The notes below the pieces were generated by a model. That model did no database searches, had not been told where the DNA came from, and was given only the letters and a program-made list of their open reading frames with translations. From Callaeas wilsoni (lineage: Eukaryota > Chordata > Aves > Passeriformes > Callaeidae): a stretch of DNA of 64,000 bases. Position numbers and translations under genes: made by a program. How positions within the stretch are numbered: the stretch's first letter is position 1; each line of letters begins with the position of its first letter. Below, piece by piece: positions 11,242-24,500 of this stretch. The stretch is taken from the NCBI GenBank assembly GCA_013398955.1, contig VWPU01004591.1, positions 1 through 64,000 of the forward strand, read 5' to 3'.

Positions 11242-12520
11242 AGGTAAGACTCCGTAAGGATTAATTTAAAAATTATTACAAATCAAATAACCTGCTACTA
11301 TCTGTAGAACGTTCTTTAAAAATGTGGCAACTTTTAGTGAAAATATAAATTGAAGCTAAGAGTTAAGGCAATTGAGTTTTTTTGGAGGAGGAGGCAGATG
11401 ATGTACAAGCAAAATTTTTTCCTCCTCAAGAGATTTATTTAAGTTTTGTCATTCATGAGCTTCTCTTTCATTGTTATTAACTTTTTGTGGCTTTTTAACT
11501 TCGGATGGGAAAGGAGCATTTATTTGTGTTGTGAGAGAAAGGGCAATATTAGCTAATTGTAGCTGATCCTCTGTTACTGACATTTAATTTTGATGGCTCA
11601 TTTGAGCTCAGGATGGAATTTTAGCCACAGCAGTGCACTGGCTTTGATGTTAATGCAGGATTTGCATTTTTCTTTCACAGTGTTAGGGTTGTAACCTATG
11701 CTGGTGTGTAGTTTTTACCTGGAACAGAGATGGGGATATAAGACTTTATTTGCAGTTGTGACAGGTAGCTTCACACCAGTTCAAAGCTGCTGGTTAGACA
11801 GCAGAGGCATGCATGGCTTACAGGACTTCTACATCCATTTGTTTATTTCTTTGCACTTTGACTACTGATTGTTTTGTCTTCTGCTCTTGTTATGCAGTGG
11901 TGCCTTTTGGCTCCTTGTGCTGGAAGCTGAGGATGAGACCCTCTGAAATTATTTTGGATGTTCCAAAGTTCATGGTGCTGCAGTTTTGGTGTATCTTAGG
12001 TACCGGCACGGGCCTGGACTGGTGTTTTTATGCCTTTTGGGAGGTCAAAAGGATTTTGATCTCAGCACAGAGATATTGAACACTTCTTTTTCTAAACATC
12101 CCACCTCCCTAATGGCAAAAGCTGTCACCTGGTATTTGTACATTGGATTTCTATTTATCAAGCCTGCTTTTATTAGTAGACATACACTTATGATGTTCAG
12201 TTGTTGACTGATAACAAAAAATAGGTTTTGAAGTTCCATATTTATATTACCGTTCAAATGCGCTTTTAAAATTGTCTTGAATGCTTTTTATTCTTTTAAA
12301 CAAACTGTTTGAAGCTCTTCTTGAAGTTCTAGGATGTTGGAAATGTTTTTCAGTATTGTCAGATTGAAGTCTTGTAGTTTAATTGAAAGACTTGTTTTGT
12401 GAGACGAGTTTTAAGGTTTTAGGGTTTTTAAAATCCAAATAACTGAGTAACTGCCAAATACCAAATGAAAAATCCAGGGAATGCCAGTGTCAATAAAGCC
12501 TTTTTAGTCATGCATTGTGA
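11242..12520 (+). other. CDC45: Probable CDC45 3' UTR with an intron
   Basis: Two bases after the TAA stop (11239-11241) comes a strong splice donor, AG|GTAAGA, with GT at 11244-11245. Good acceptors downstream are TTTTTCTTTCACAG ending at 11680 and CTTGTTATGCAG ending at 11897. The first well-placed AATAAA is at 12492-12497, with TG-rich sequence at about 12515-12540. The simplest reading is a short 3' UTR intron followed by a terminal non-coding exon ending near 12515. Reading frames inside this stretch look like no known protein. Transcript data are needed to choose the acceptor. Confidence 0.45.
12492..12497 (+). terminator. Candidate CDC45 polyadenylation signal
   Basis: This is a canonical AATAAA 1.25 kb past the stop codon, followed within 20-45 bases by TG-rich sequence that could act as a downstream element. 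Further AATAAA copies at 13083-13088 and 13913-13918 are alternatives. The choice is inferred. Confidence 0.3.
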
Positions 12521-15500
12521 TACCGTATTGTCACTTGTAGCTTGACTCTGGGAATAATTTTCCTGGAAGGAGGCTGAAATACTATGATAATTCTGTGTAG
12601 AGTGTAGCACTATAAATATTGACAGAGTAGCTTGTCCTGTTCCATAACAGATTTTGTTTTACTTTGGTCGTATGAAATGCCTTGTTGGCCTTTCCCTGCT
12701 GTGCGTTGGTGGCCGTGTGTATATGTACATGTGGAATGCTTTTCTGCTTGAAATGTTTGCTTGAATTCACTGTGACTTCAATGTTGTCATGTATTATAAT
12801 GAATACATAGAGGTTATGTATCATTACCATCATTCTTTGTACATATTTTAATACAGATTAATTTAATATTAAACGTGATTTAAATGTAGCCAACAGAAAC
12901 CTAATTAAACTATCTATTTTTATTCAAACAGAAGTTGGTTTGGGTTTTTTAAAAATTTGTTATATGTTGTCATCTTATCTGATTAAAATCCCTATGCCAA
13001 GCTGGACTGGCCAAAAAATTGTGCTTCCTAAGACAAAGCAATGCTGCCTTTTGGTTTTGCATGCTTACTAGGTAGTATTGGCAATAAATTACATTGCCCC
13101 TTACCAGCACACTTCGGGTTTTACACAGCGTACAGCACACATCATTTTATCACTTTTCTGAAGTACCTTACTGGGCTTTAGATCTCTGGAAATGGAAACA
13201 CAGAAGTTTCTGCTTTGAAGTCTTTTGAACAGATAGTGCCAGGCCAATTAATATGTAAATGGTAGGAGTTTCTATGACACTGAAGTGCACTTCTGAATAT
13301 TTTCACTTTATCTTTCAGTTACAAACTGCTGAATGAGTTAAGTTTAAGATAAATGTAGGAAATTCATTTATTTATCACAAAAGAATCACTGCCATTTCCA
13401 CAGTATTTAATGCTAACTAGTTCAGCCCTATCATATATTTAAGACTTCTTTTACTAGGTGGCTGTCATGTTTTGAAAAATGGACTAATTTTCAGACACAA
13501 GCACCCTTTAGCTTCAGCATGTTGTGTCATACTGGAAGAATGAGAAGTGGGAGCTAGTTTTTATGCTGGGATGTGTTGGTATTTGCTTTTACTTCCAGGT
13601 TCTTCAACCAAACGTGTGTAACATAAAACATAAACTTTTCTTGTCCCTCCTTTATTGTTTTGGTTGTTTGGTTGGTTTTTGCTGGTTTTTAAGGTTCAAT
13701 TTGTCCCAAGATCTGCTGGAAGTGCCAAGAATGCTTTTGCAAATTTTAGAATTGATCAGCTGTTGAACTGATTCCAAGGACAAATGTGGCCATAAATCAG
13801 TCAGAAGCATGGAATGCTGTGTAAAAAATCAGTTATTAAATCTATTTGGACACCTGAAGAAGTCTCTGCCAACAGATAAAAATTTTGCAGGTCAGCATTT
13901 TACAATGTGGGCAATAAAATCCGATGCTCCTTATATAGTATGTTTTAGGCTACAGAATTTGTAGATTAATATGTTAATACTACCTGGAGAATAACTGTAT
14001 GAGGAAATTGTGGAGCAGTTTCACTCAGCAGCAGTAACTTGGTGGTTTGAGTGGCCCATTGAAATTTGTGTAGGTCGGGTAAAATGATCACTTGACATCT
14101 CTGCCTGAAGAGATAATTATGCTTTTGATTGATTATCCCAAACAGAAATTATGGCTCTAATGAGTCATTTTAAAATAAATAGAGCACGGAGAAAGCAACT
14201 TTGCCTGTTAAATGTACAGTCACATTCCACCTAGCTGTGCCTGAATGCAAATAGAAACATTCCCTAAGGATTATATTGAAACTGCAGTAACTCCTCCAAT
14301 GTGTTTGCTTGCTGTAATAGTTGCCTCCTAATCAGTTCTTTAAATATTTCTGCTGCTGCTAATCTGAGAACAATAGCAGTATGAAACAAATCCTTTAAAA
14401 TGTTTTAGGTTTTTTTTTAAAAACAAAATAAAATTATGAAAATCCTTAAATACCAAAGTACTGAAGCAGCTGAACAAACTGATTTATACCATTCCTGCTC
14501 AGTGATTCATGGCTGTTTTCTTTACGGGGTGATGAATTTAAATGTAATTGAAATTGCAAAGTAAGGACCTGATTTGATTGGAATTGAAGTGAATCCCTTT
14601 CCACAAAAGAATTGTGGTGACTTAATAGACTTGTACTTACCAATATCAAGGTTGCATAGCGGGCAAGAATTAATTCTTACCTCCTTTCCTATTTCTATTT
14701 AGGGAAGAAAAAAAGAAAATTAAGGAATGTTACAACTTCCTTGTGTGAAAAACCTACATGATCTGTGCTGGTTTGACTGTGGCAATAACAGCCACAGGGG
14801 GAGGCCAGTGGGCTTTGGTCAGCGGCTTGGCCTCTGTAATGTCAGAAGCAGGTGCTAGGGAAGGGTAGAGAAACAAAGCAGTTGCATGGGATGCTTCCTT
14901 CCAGCTAAAACAAGAGCTGTCCCAGTCCTTGTGCTCAAGGCTCTCCTGAGCCAGGTGTGGTTTCTGTGTGTTTGGTCACTGTCAGTTGTTATCTGGGAAT
15001 CTGGATTCCCTTCCTCCCCGATCCTTGCAAAATTCTAGCCCGTGCAGTATTTTGTGGTGAGTAGATCTGCAGCCTAGCTAAGTATCATATGAAAAACTAC
15101 AACCCTATGGAACAATGTAAGAGTGCTGATTGTTCTTATTAATGGAAGTTAAAATCTCCACAGTGATTTCTAAGCAAATTATTTTGCAAATATTCATTAT
15201 TTTTACTTGCTATTGTAAAACCTTTTATTATAAAAGACAGAAAATATTCCTAGGTTGAATATTGTGAGATATTAGAGGATTTTGCCTTGATCTACAGGAG
15301 TAAGTATGTTTATCGTCAGACTGTCTTTTATGTTTTGGTACTTAGAAGAAAATACAGTTGATACCACAACAATAGGAGCCCTAGCTCATGAGCCATATCA
15401 AATTTAGCTACAGTATCTGCTATTTCTTCCCACTATTCCCTGTGACTACTCTCTTAGAGCTCTCTTATGTCAGAAGCAATAAATCAGAGCTATTTCAGAA

Positions 15501-18500
15501 TCTGATAGTTTTATCTTCTCTATCAGCAATTTGAGTTTATATTAGTAGTTAGCAATCATCACTTGTAAATCTGGCAGGATCGGAGAGAGCCATTGCAGTC
15601 TTAAAATGCTGAATGGTTTGCAGGAGAGCTGTTTGATGGTTTAGTTAAATCTCATGTACTCTAGAGAACTCAGGTAGGAAAAATACCTTAGAATTGTCAT
15701 GTTTGATATCTTTTATGCTTCAGTTTCACTTTTTCCACTCCTATTTTCAGGACATTGCCGGTGCTTACCTGTCCATTTGTTGATTTTACGTGTACATCTG
15801 TCAATCAATGGTTTTGATGTTTTTCATTCTCTCACATAAGGAATATTCTCGAAAACATTCCTCTGAAAGTTCCTTTGTGAATAAGTCTGGCTTGGGGGAA
15901 AGAAAGCAGTGAAATGTTTGTTCCTTTAAATGGAAAAATTGAAATCCCTCTTGGCGCTCGTGTACCATTGTTGGCTTCAAGGTGGTACGAAAAGTTCCCT
16001 TGGAGCAGATTCAAGAACTGAAAAATATGCTGCCCAGGGTGGAGTTCAAAAATGCCACCTTTATGTACAAGCATTTGGATTATAAACACTTTCTTAGCAG
16101 GAAATATTGCAGAACATTCACTAGGGAAAGAAAATTGTGAGAGCTTTTTGTTTCAGACTAGACCCCATTCTCTTAAAGCATTTGAGTTTTGATTTTTGTC
16201 ATTCAGAAGGTGGCAGAAACGCAAAGGTCAAACGTTGAAAATAGGCAAGAGATCCTTTACTTCATGGTACCCAAGCTCATGACATCCCTGGGTCTGACAC
16301 AGCAGAGAATGTGGGTTTCCCAGTCACTGCTGCTGTGTGATAGAACAATTTTGACTTCCTCTGCCCCTTCCAGGTAGCTGTGGCTGCTGGGTTCTTATCC
16401 TGGCATGTGTTACCTTGACTCACTGTCTGCTCCCTGGTGTGTATCTGTGCAATACACTAAGATCTCAACAACGAGAGAGAAAGACTTGTCTGGTAATTTG
16501 ATATCCCAACAAGCATTTAGCAGAGTTGCTGATGCACGCTATTTTCAAGGAGCTGAAGGCTCACAAGTCATTCGTAAATCAGAATTAGAATCAATCCCAT
16601 AGGAATTTATGGGCAAGCCTAATCATACCTCATGAACTAAACTAAGGTAAAATATATACACAAGCTGTATCACAACATAGTTCCTTCCATTGCTGGATCT
16701 GGGTTTATTTTATTAAGAGATCTGGGGATTTTTTATTCCCTGGTTCAACAGCATCCTTCTCTGAAGTCTTTGCCACTTGCTTAAGAATTGTAGATGACTT
16801 CTCTGGGTATTCCTTCATGTTAATGACTAGGTTGCCTGTGTTAGACAAGTACTATGACATTCTAGATCCTTTGTTTTCTTTTCAAAACCGGTTTTAATTG
16901 AGATGATTTTTTCTGGCCCTTGCAAAAGAGATAATACTCCCTTACAACAAAAGGATGCTGTCTTTTTAACTGGATGTAGCTCTTAGAGTCACCTCTTCTC
17001 GTTGCTGCAGCTTGTCTGTGTTTCCAGTCTGTGGTGTTGGTGTCTCTTTCCACTGTTTAGCTCAGTGGAATTTACTTTCATTTAATCATTCATTTGCAGC
17101 ATGTCAGTGGAAAATCGGAGGTACCTGCCACTGAATTGGAAAGAATTCACAGGGACAGTCAGCTCTTAGTATGTTTCTATATGCTGAAAGAAGTCACCAA
17201 GGAGCTCCCGAAATAAACATTAATAATGATCTAGTGTCTGATATGAAAGCCTAACTGGATCAGTAGCCTAGAAGGAAGGGGCATGTAAAATGGTGTTTTC
17301 TTTAACCACTGATGTGGTCAGTGTAGTAATTCAGAACTCAAGTAGCAAGAATACAGCATGCATTGGATCAAGCATACTCTGAGGTCTGAGATGACCTCCT
17401 TGGGCCCCAGCTAAATTCCTCTTCTGAGACACATGCACTGACCAAAATGTCTCCTCCCTATAGTGCAGGATGACATTCATCTTTTAAAAAATGAGCATTA
17501 TAAATTTTTTTCCTGAGGCTGCTGTGCTTCCTTCAAGGGAAGTCTATTTCAGCTGAAAGTGGCTTTGTTACATCATATGGAAGCTGTTAAAATTAATAAA
17601 GTAACATTTAAAAAAAAAAAAAGAGATGCTCTCCCAACAGTTCTGGGCTTTTCCAGTGGTAACTGCCAAGTTCAGAGAAACTCAGAAGAGCCTTTGGCTA
17701 TGTCCAGCTAATCACTCATGTGGGGGCAGACTGTCTTGGGAGCTTTTTTTCATTGGATCTCAAATTTGAAAAGCTGTTGCCCTACAATGGAAACAAGATC
17801 TCAACAGCTGCAGAACTAGTGCTGTAATATAATTCTGCAACCTGATCCTTTAGCTGAGAACTGTGGTGTTTCATGGTGCCGTTTGGTATGTGCCACACTG
17901 CTCAAATAATTGCCTTCTAAACAGAGCCAGAGGCTGTTTAGTGTTTAATTTACACTGTCCATGTTTGCCTCAATTACACAGTCATTGCTTACTAGGTTAA
18001 ATCAATATCCAGTTTTCAGATATATCCAGATTTCCAGAAATCCAATTTTGTCTATAACTGAGAATTCAAGTAACTACCTAGTACCAGACCAGATCACCAC
18101 CCAACACTGATTGTGGTATATATTCCCACTGATGCGGGAACTTTAAGATGTTGTCTGTCATCTCAAGCTTTACGTTCTCACTTGCCAAAATCTTCATGGC
18201 CGAAAACATTTTCTACTTTAAAAATACAAAACCTGGTAGGGTCTTCATTATTTATACCTCTTGTCAGTAAAATGCATTACCCTCTGGGGTTAATGGCTCT
18301 GCAAGTGTGTGCTATCAGAACAGCACCATTTCTGGACTGTGTAAAAGTTACATTTTGAAAAATTAAGTACAATCCTTTAAAGACCTGTATGCACATATTG
18401 TAAAGCGCTCGAGGAATTTCCCAGATGTGTCTGTTCTAGGGAGGGAAACACTGTCCCCCTAAAACATTCTGAGGAAAAGCCAAACCACCCTGCAGTTTTT

Positions 18501-21500
18501 TGCTCTCTGCGTGCCTGTTCTCTCTCCTTGTGAGATTTTTCTGCCTCTGTGTTATCTGCCTCTAATGTTAAGCTAAACTGCCTCCCATTCTTCCTACCAA
18601 AGGGCTGAATCTCCCTCCAGTGTTTAGGTTTCTTTATCCTGTTATTGGGCTGTGGTTTGTTCACACCCACAAAAACAGCCTGCGTGGGTGTTGGATTTGG
18701 TTACCTGCTTTGCAAATCCAGTGTGTGCTGTTTCATGAACATGAAAAGGGGAAGAGTATTGTTGTTTCAGCTGGTTCCACTTGCTGTGTAGCCATGTAAG
18801 TAGATTAGCTGATATCAGTGTTAAGGACAGAATAGTTAAAACAATAACTTAATGAACATATCCTTTTTATGAGACTTTTTCCTTGCAAAAGCTACTGAAT
18901 CCTGACTCATTTTTCTGACTCATACTGGATTGCTGGCTCCTGGTGTAGAATATCCCCTCAGAAGAGTTCCTGAGCACGCTGCGTCAAAAGGACAGAGCTT
19001 TCCAACTGTTGCATACAAAACTGAGAAGGGGACCTGAAAAGGACTGAAAATGACAGGGTGAAGTACAAAAATAGAAAATAAAGAGCTAAGAGGAAAAGAG
19101 AGACTGAGTAACAATAGAGGGTAAGCAGTAAATCCGGTTTGCCTTTCTAGCTCAGGAAGGTGTCTTGGAATCTGTATTTCAGGGCACCCACTGGGTGGTC
19201 ACCAGAGCTCTTTGAGTGTGTGAAATGAAATGGAAAACAATAGCTCAGCAGCAATTGCTTTTTTCCCTCTGATGAGGTGTTCCTTGAATTGCCAGCACGA
19301 CTCCTGCTTGATTTAGCAGAGAATACAGCCAGGCATTTCCTGAAACGACAGCACTACATGGTGCTATTAGAAATGCTAAGTGAAAGGTTCTGCTGTGAAT
19401 AACGAAGGAAAGGGAATAGGATATGGGAGCGTGTCCCACTAAACTGTCTGTGCAACAAAAGGGGGAATGAAATGTAGCACAGCTACACAGGGGTCATCTA
19501 CCCAGTTTGAAAAGCCTCATCTCCTTCCACAAATAAGTGATAGGAGTCAACAAGATCTGTCTGGAAGAGATGTACCTTTTTGGAATGGTTAGAAGCTGAA
19601 GCCAGCATTGTTTGTCTTAATAACTTGTCTTTTTTTTTTTTTAACTCGTATTATCTAATAAACTCTCAACTCTCTCAATTCTTCATGGGGACTTTTTGCC
19701 ACTAAATGTAGATATTGTTTGTGTTCTGGACCAATATCCCATTCTGACTAGTCTCCATGTATGTGTATATCTGCTTAGTGATCTGTTCCATTGTCCTAAA
19801 TAAGCAATAAATGATTCCTTTTTAGAAAGAGTATCTTATCTGAGCCTTTCAAAGATACAAATACAGTACATGGCTCCAAGAGTACTGTACTGACTTGGCA
19901 GAAACTATTTAAGAATCACTGCTACTCCTCCTCCTCCCTGATTACAGCCCTTAGGAAAAAAATGTGATGAGCCCTCATTTTTTGTTATTCAGCACATTTT
20001 TGTGGTCTTTTCTTTCATTAAACTTTGTATTTCCTCTTTGCCTCACCTTCCTTCATCAGGATGGATGTTCAGAGTTCTGTTCTCTTCAGAGAGAACCTCA
20101 TTCAAATGGACAGGGAGACCCAAAAGGACATTACTGTGACAGATTAATTAGTTATTAGCTAAGCAGTATCTAGTCTTATCTCATGCCTTTATATTTAGTA
20201 ACTTGTGCTGGTTTCTATCCAGTGTCCAATCACTCATATTAGTTCTCTCTTTTTGTTTTTAGAACAAGAAAAATTTGTACATTGCTAAGATCAGTTTTAA
20301 ACCCTTCCCCTGTCCAGGGCATTCACCACCTTACCTACACACGTGTTATGTGTACTATTTTCTAGTCTGTTAAAAAATCCTTTCCTACTGTACTTTCAAC
20401 TTGGGTACAATCTGAAACAAAGTTAACTGCAGTTCTACATTTATATTTTAAGTTAATTGTGCTTTTTAGTTTTTTCTTCTGCCCTGGATATGTTCATTTC
20501 TGTTTCCAGGCTCTCATTTCTGTTAACTGTTTACCAGTGTACAGTGCCTGTGCTTTCACTGTCACCTCAGACACTCAGTTTGCTGCCTGCAGCAGGGTCT
20601 TACCTCACTTTGCTCGTTATAAAGCACTATCATTATGTCTTTCCTTTTTCTTCCTCTGAGTTAAGACGCTTCTGTTTGACGCAAACTTCCTTGCAAGGTT
20701 GCAAAGTGAAGTTTCACTGCGGTTTAAGTGCTGCTGCATCCTGCCTGCCCATGGTATGAGGGCAGGACAGACCTAAGACATCTGGGTTCAGGAGAAGGAT
20801 TGCAGTTTGCCCTTTCCTTCACAATCCAAATTCCTGTGTAGCAACACGTACTGAAATTCTCAATTTCATATTGTGACATGACTCAGACTTCAGTAACTCC
20901 ATCAAGGGGAAAAAACTCTGTCTTACAATTTGGTGCCCCCTCCCACCCCGCCTTTGAAGTGGGCTTGTTTTCTACACACCAGTGGAGTTCAATACTTGCA
21001 CTGCAATCTGCCAGAGGCCATTCCTGCAAGGCTGTGAATACATTTTGCAGACAGAAAGCAAAAAAATCTATGACCTTGTGAGAGAGGCAAGAGAAAAAGA
21101 GATTGCTCTTCCCACCACTGATGATCAGCCTTTAGGACAGATCTCAGTAATGGCTTCAGAGTGTGAAATGAGCCCATACAGCATCCAGGTATGAAGTCAG
21201 GATTGCTGTACTGAAGTAAAAGCACAGGTTCTAAAGAATGTAATCAGCTCTGCAGGAATCTGGGCAGGATGCCGTGGATAATAGCTTTCCTTTTAGGAGG
21301 GACACTATAATGATGATATGAATGTCTTAAAGAGTTGTGGTCATTAATAACCCCAGGTAGACAAGAAGTCTTTTTTAATACTATCCAAACAGCAGCATTT
21401 TACTAGAGTCTTAGTATGATATTGGCTTCTGGGAATATCCACCACCTATAGTTGCAGAATAACTGCTTTAACAATGCCTTTGTTTAGTTTTTTCCTAATG

Positions 21501-24500
21501 AAATTCCCACCCAATGGAACTTTCTCCAAACTGCTGCTCAATCCCCATTGCTACAGTAGACAAAGATTATATTTATGGGGAAACTAGTTCCATATGTCTG
21601 AAAAGGGACATTAAATGTGTCTTATACCTTTCTGAAAAATAGAAACTCCTCTTCCATGGCACAAGCTGTGGGAGTTGAGATTTTATAAAATTGGTAGGTA
21701 TTTGTGTGTATAGATATTCTCAACTGGACAAGACAAGAAAATCAGGAGAAAACAGGACAGCCTAAAAATAATTCAAGGGTTCAAGAACATAATGGAATTC
21801 AAGTAGATGTTAAATTTTTAAAACTTGCCTTGCATGTCAACATTTTGAAATGTCAACAGTAAAACAAAAATAAAGTAGATGTAAACAGTGAAATGTATTA
21901 TGTTGCTTGGATCTTGGCAGTCACTTCTAATGAAATAATAGCAGGAAATTATAGAGGAAAAAAATGGTGAAATCATTCTGTAGTCATTCGGTATTCATGT
22001 GAGTCTTCTGTGTTGAGATAACACTTGGGTTTATTTGTATTATAGAATGAAAGATTGCTGTTATAATTGGAAACTGTTAAAGGTTTTGTAGCTCAGGCTA
22101 AAGGTTATCCGGGCTGCTGCAGCAGATATCCTAATTCTAACAAAAGATATACAGTAAGGACAGAACATTATAACTGGAAGGGTAATCTAAAAATATACAT
22201 AGTGCAAGAATTCTGCCGTGCTAGGCACTTGTTAGAGCTGATAAGAATTGGTGATTGTTGTTTTTTGCCCCAATTCTTCAAATATGTGAATGTATATTGA
22301 AACTGAATCTTACCATTTTGAGATTTCCCAAGAAGTGCCTATTTTTCTTTCCNGATCGTACCATTTTGAGATTTCCCATATGTTCTTGTCAAGAAGTGCC
22401 TATTTTTCTTTCCTGAGTGATCTTTTGTGCCCAAGCCTAAATTCTCTTAAGGTTTAACCTTCTGTGGAAGTGTTCTGATAACAAACACAGTTAATGCTAA
22501 TGAGTAATGTATGAGTGTAACAGAGGGGAATCGATTCAGCTCAGTATGTGTTTGAGAGTGGGAACAGAGCCCAGAGGTACCCACATATGGTTAGATTAAT
22601 TGTCATAGTACCTGGCATGGGATCAAGAGGAGTGTCACTCAGAGCTCTGTCAGCTCTGCTTGGTTGAAATTTTAGGAACATGCGCAGCTGACACCCAAAA
22701 TGCATTTAACATTGGAAATTATTTTTGCTACCAGATTAAAATTGTTGTTGTAGGACCTGGTTTTGTGCATCTCCTAGCTTTTAGAGCATTTGTTCAAACC
22801 ATGAAAATCTTCTGCTTATCTTAAAAAACCCCAAAATGTTCCACAGCCGGCACAGCTGGTGCTACAAGGCGTAAGACCTAAACTGTGCACATGTGTAACT
22901 TACCTCCTTGCAGGACGTAGCCAGCAATGAGAGATGCACAGGATGATACAACTGGCACAGAGTTCACAGCTTGCTCACTGGATCAGAGTCACTTTTGAGA
23001 GGGTTATCTGTTGCTTGCCTGGAAAAATCAGCCATTTTAAACATTTACTTTTGTTCTCCACTGTAAATAAACATGAACAGGCTTCATCTCATCTGTTTTG
23101 TTTGTGTACACCAGAGCACCTCCCTGGGCCCTGCAAACTCTGCCTGGCTGGTGCAGCCTGGAGGATCCACCAGAAGGGAACATCCCTGGATTTGGAGCTG
23201 AGGTGTAGTACAGAATGGATCCACTGCTATCGCTGTACATAATAGCACTGAGGCACTTCATCATGCCCAAACTAAGGCTATTTTTTCTAAAAGAAAGTGT
23301 AACTTGTGTGGATGACATATCAACTGGGCTTCAGGAACACCTTGTACCTGCTGTGAATACCCTGCCAGCTGCTGCCAGGGCTTTAGTCAATGTGAGTGGC
23401 TTTTGCCATTCAAGATGCTCTGAGGAGGATCAGAGTAGAAGATGCAGCTTATTTTATTTTCTGCCTGGTTTTCTAGAGGGTCAAAGTCCTTCTCTGCTGT
23501 TCTGTGCTGGGTATCCGAGGTGGTCTTGTAATTTACTCCCTATTGTTAATGTGATGAGATTTGTGTGCCTTGTTTAAAAGGCTGTGGTTGTGGAGTGAGC
23601 GTGTTTTTCTTTTTTTTTCCCTTTTGTAGCCTGAGACCAAAACAGCTGGATAGTAGTTTCAAGGCTCATTCTTCTTTTGCTTTAATCAGTGCTGTATGTA
23701 CAGTTCCCCATGCTGTATGATTCCATTGTTCTCAAATCAAAAAGCTAAAGCCAGTAGTTCAGTTAATGCACCAGTTAATTCTAGTCAGGATGGCTGACAT
23801 CCAGACTCATTCATATGTTCATTTTCCTGTACCACTTTTAAAACAGACTTTGATGCTGATGAGTATTTTCACATTTTAAGTGGTAAAGTTTGTGTGATAT
23901 GATCCCCCATTATCCTGAGCTTATTTGGGTACGGGGACCAGCAATCCAAACCATAGGTGCCAGTTTCAAAGAGGCAAAGCTCTCCCTCAGGGCAATAGAT
24001 GAGTGGCCAGGGTGCAGCTGGGCTCAAGCATGGTGAGAAGACTGGCACAAGCCCTGGGCAGATGCCTTCAGCACAACTCTTGTGTTTCCATGCCAAGCCC
24101 TACTACTCCCTACCTTTCTCTCTCCAATTTTTGGGAATCCACATGGTGAGCCTTGGAAGGAGGGGAAAGTTCAATGTTGTAAACAAAATCCCCAAATGCC
24201 ACAGACAAAGGACACTGTTAAATTGATTCATGATGTCTCAATCTGTGTTTAAGAAAAAGAAAAGGTGAAGCAAGCCTTGTGTATCCAAGCAACTGTAAAG
24301 CCTTCACTGTTGCCGTGGGAGGTTTTATCAGTGAGGCAGTGGTTGAAGTTCTCCTCTTCTTCTAACTGAGGGCTGTAGTAAGTAGAAGAAGGAGGTTTCT
24401 AGACAGAGAGCCTATTGCTGCAGAGAGTCAGCAAGGAACAGTGTGGAGCAGTCACACACGCACAAACACAAAGGTCTGATCAAAATAAGAATAATAGAAG

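Noticed and set aside
14765..15060. TGTGCTGGTTTG start resembling the beginning of bird endogenous-retrovirus LTRs
   Set aside because: Only about a dozen bases agree. No matching LTR end, target-site duplication or internal region was found.
17360..17420. GATGACCTCCTTGGGCC, faintly like the 3' part of CR1 elements
   Set aside because: The similarity is too short, and the terminal octamer repeats of CR1 are absent.
20982..21194. 70-codon frame in the intergenic region with a plausible-looking helical segment
   Set aside because: It has no recognised homology, no consistent flanking splice sites, and a length expected by chance.
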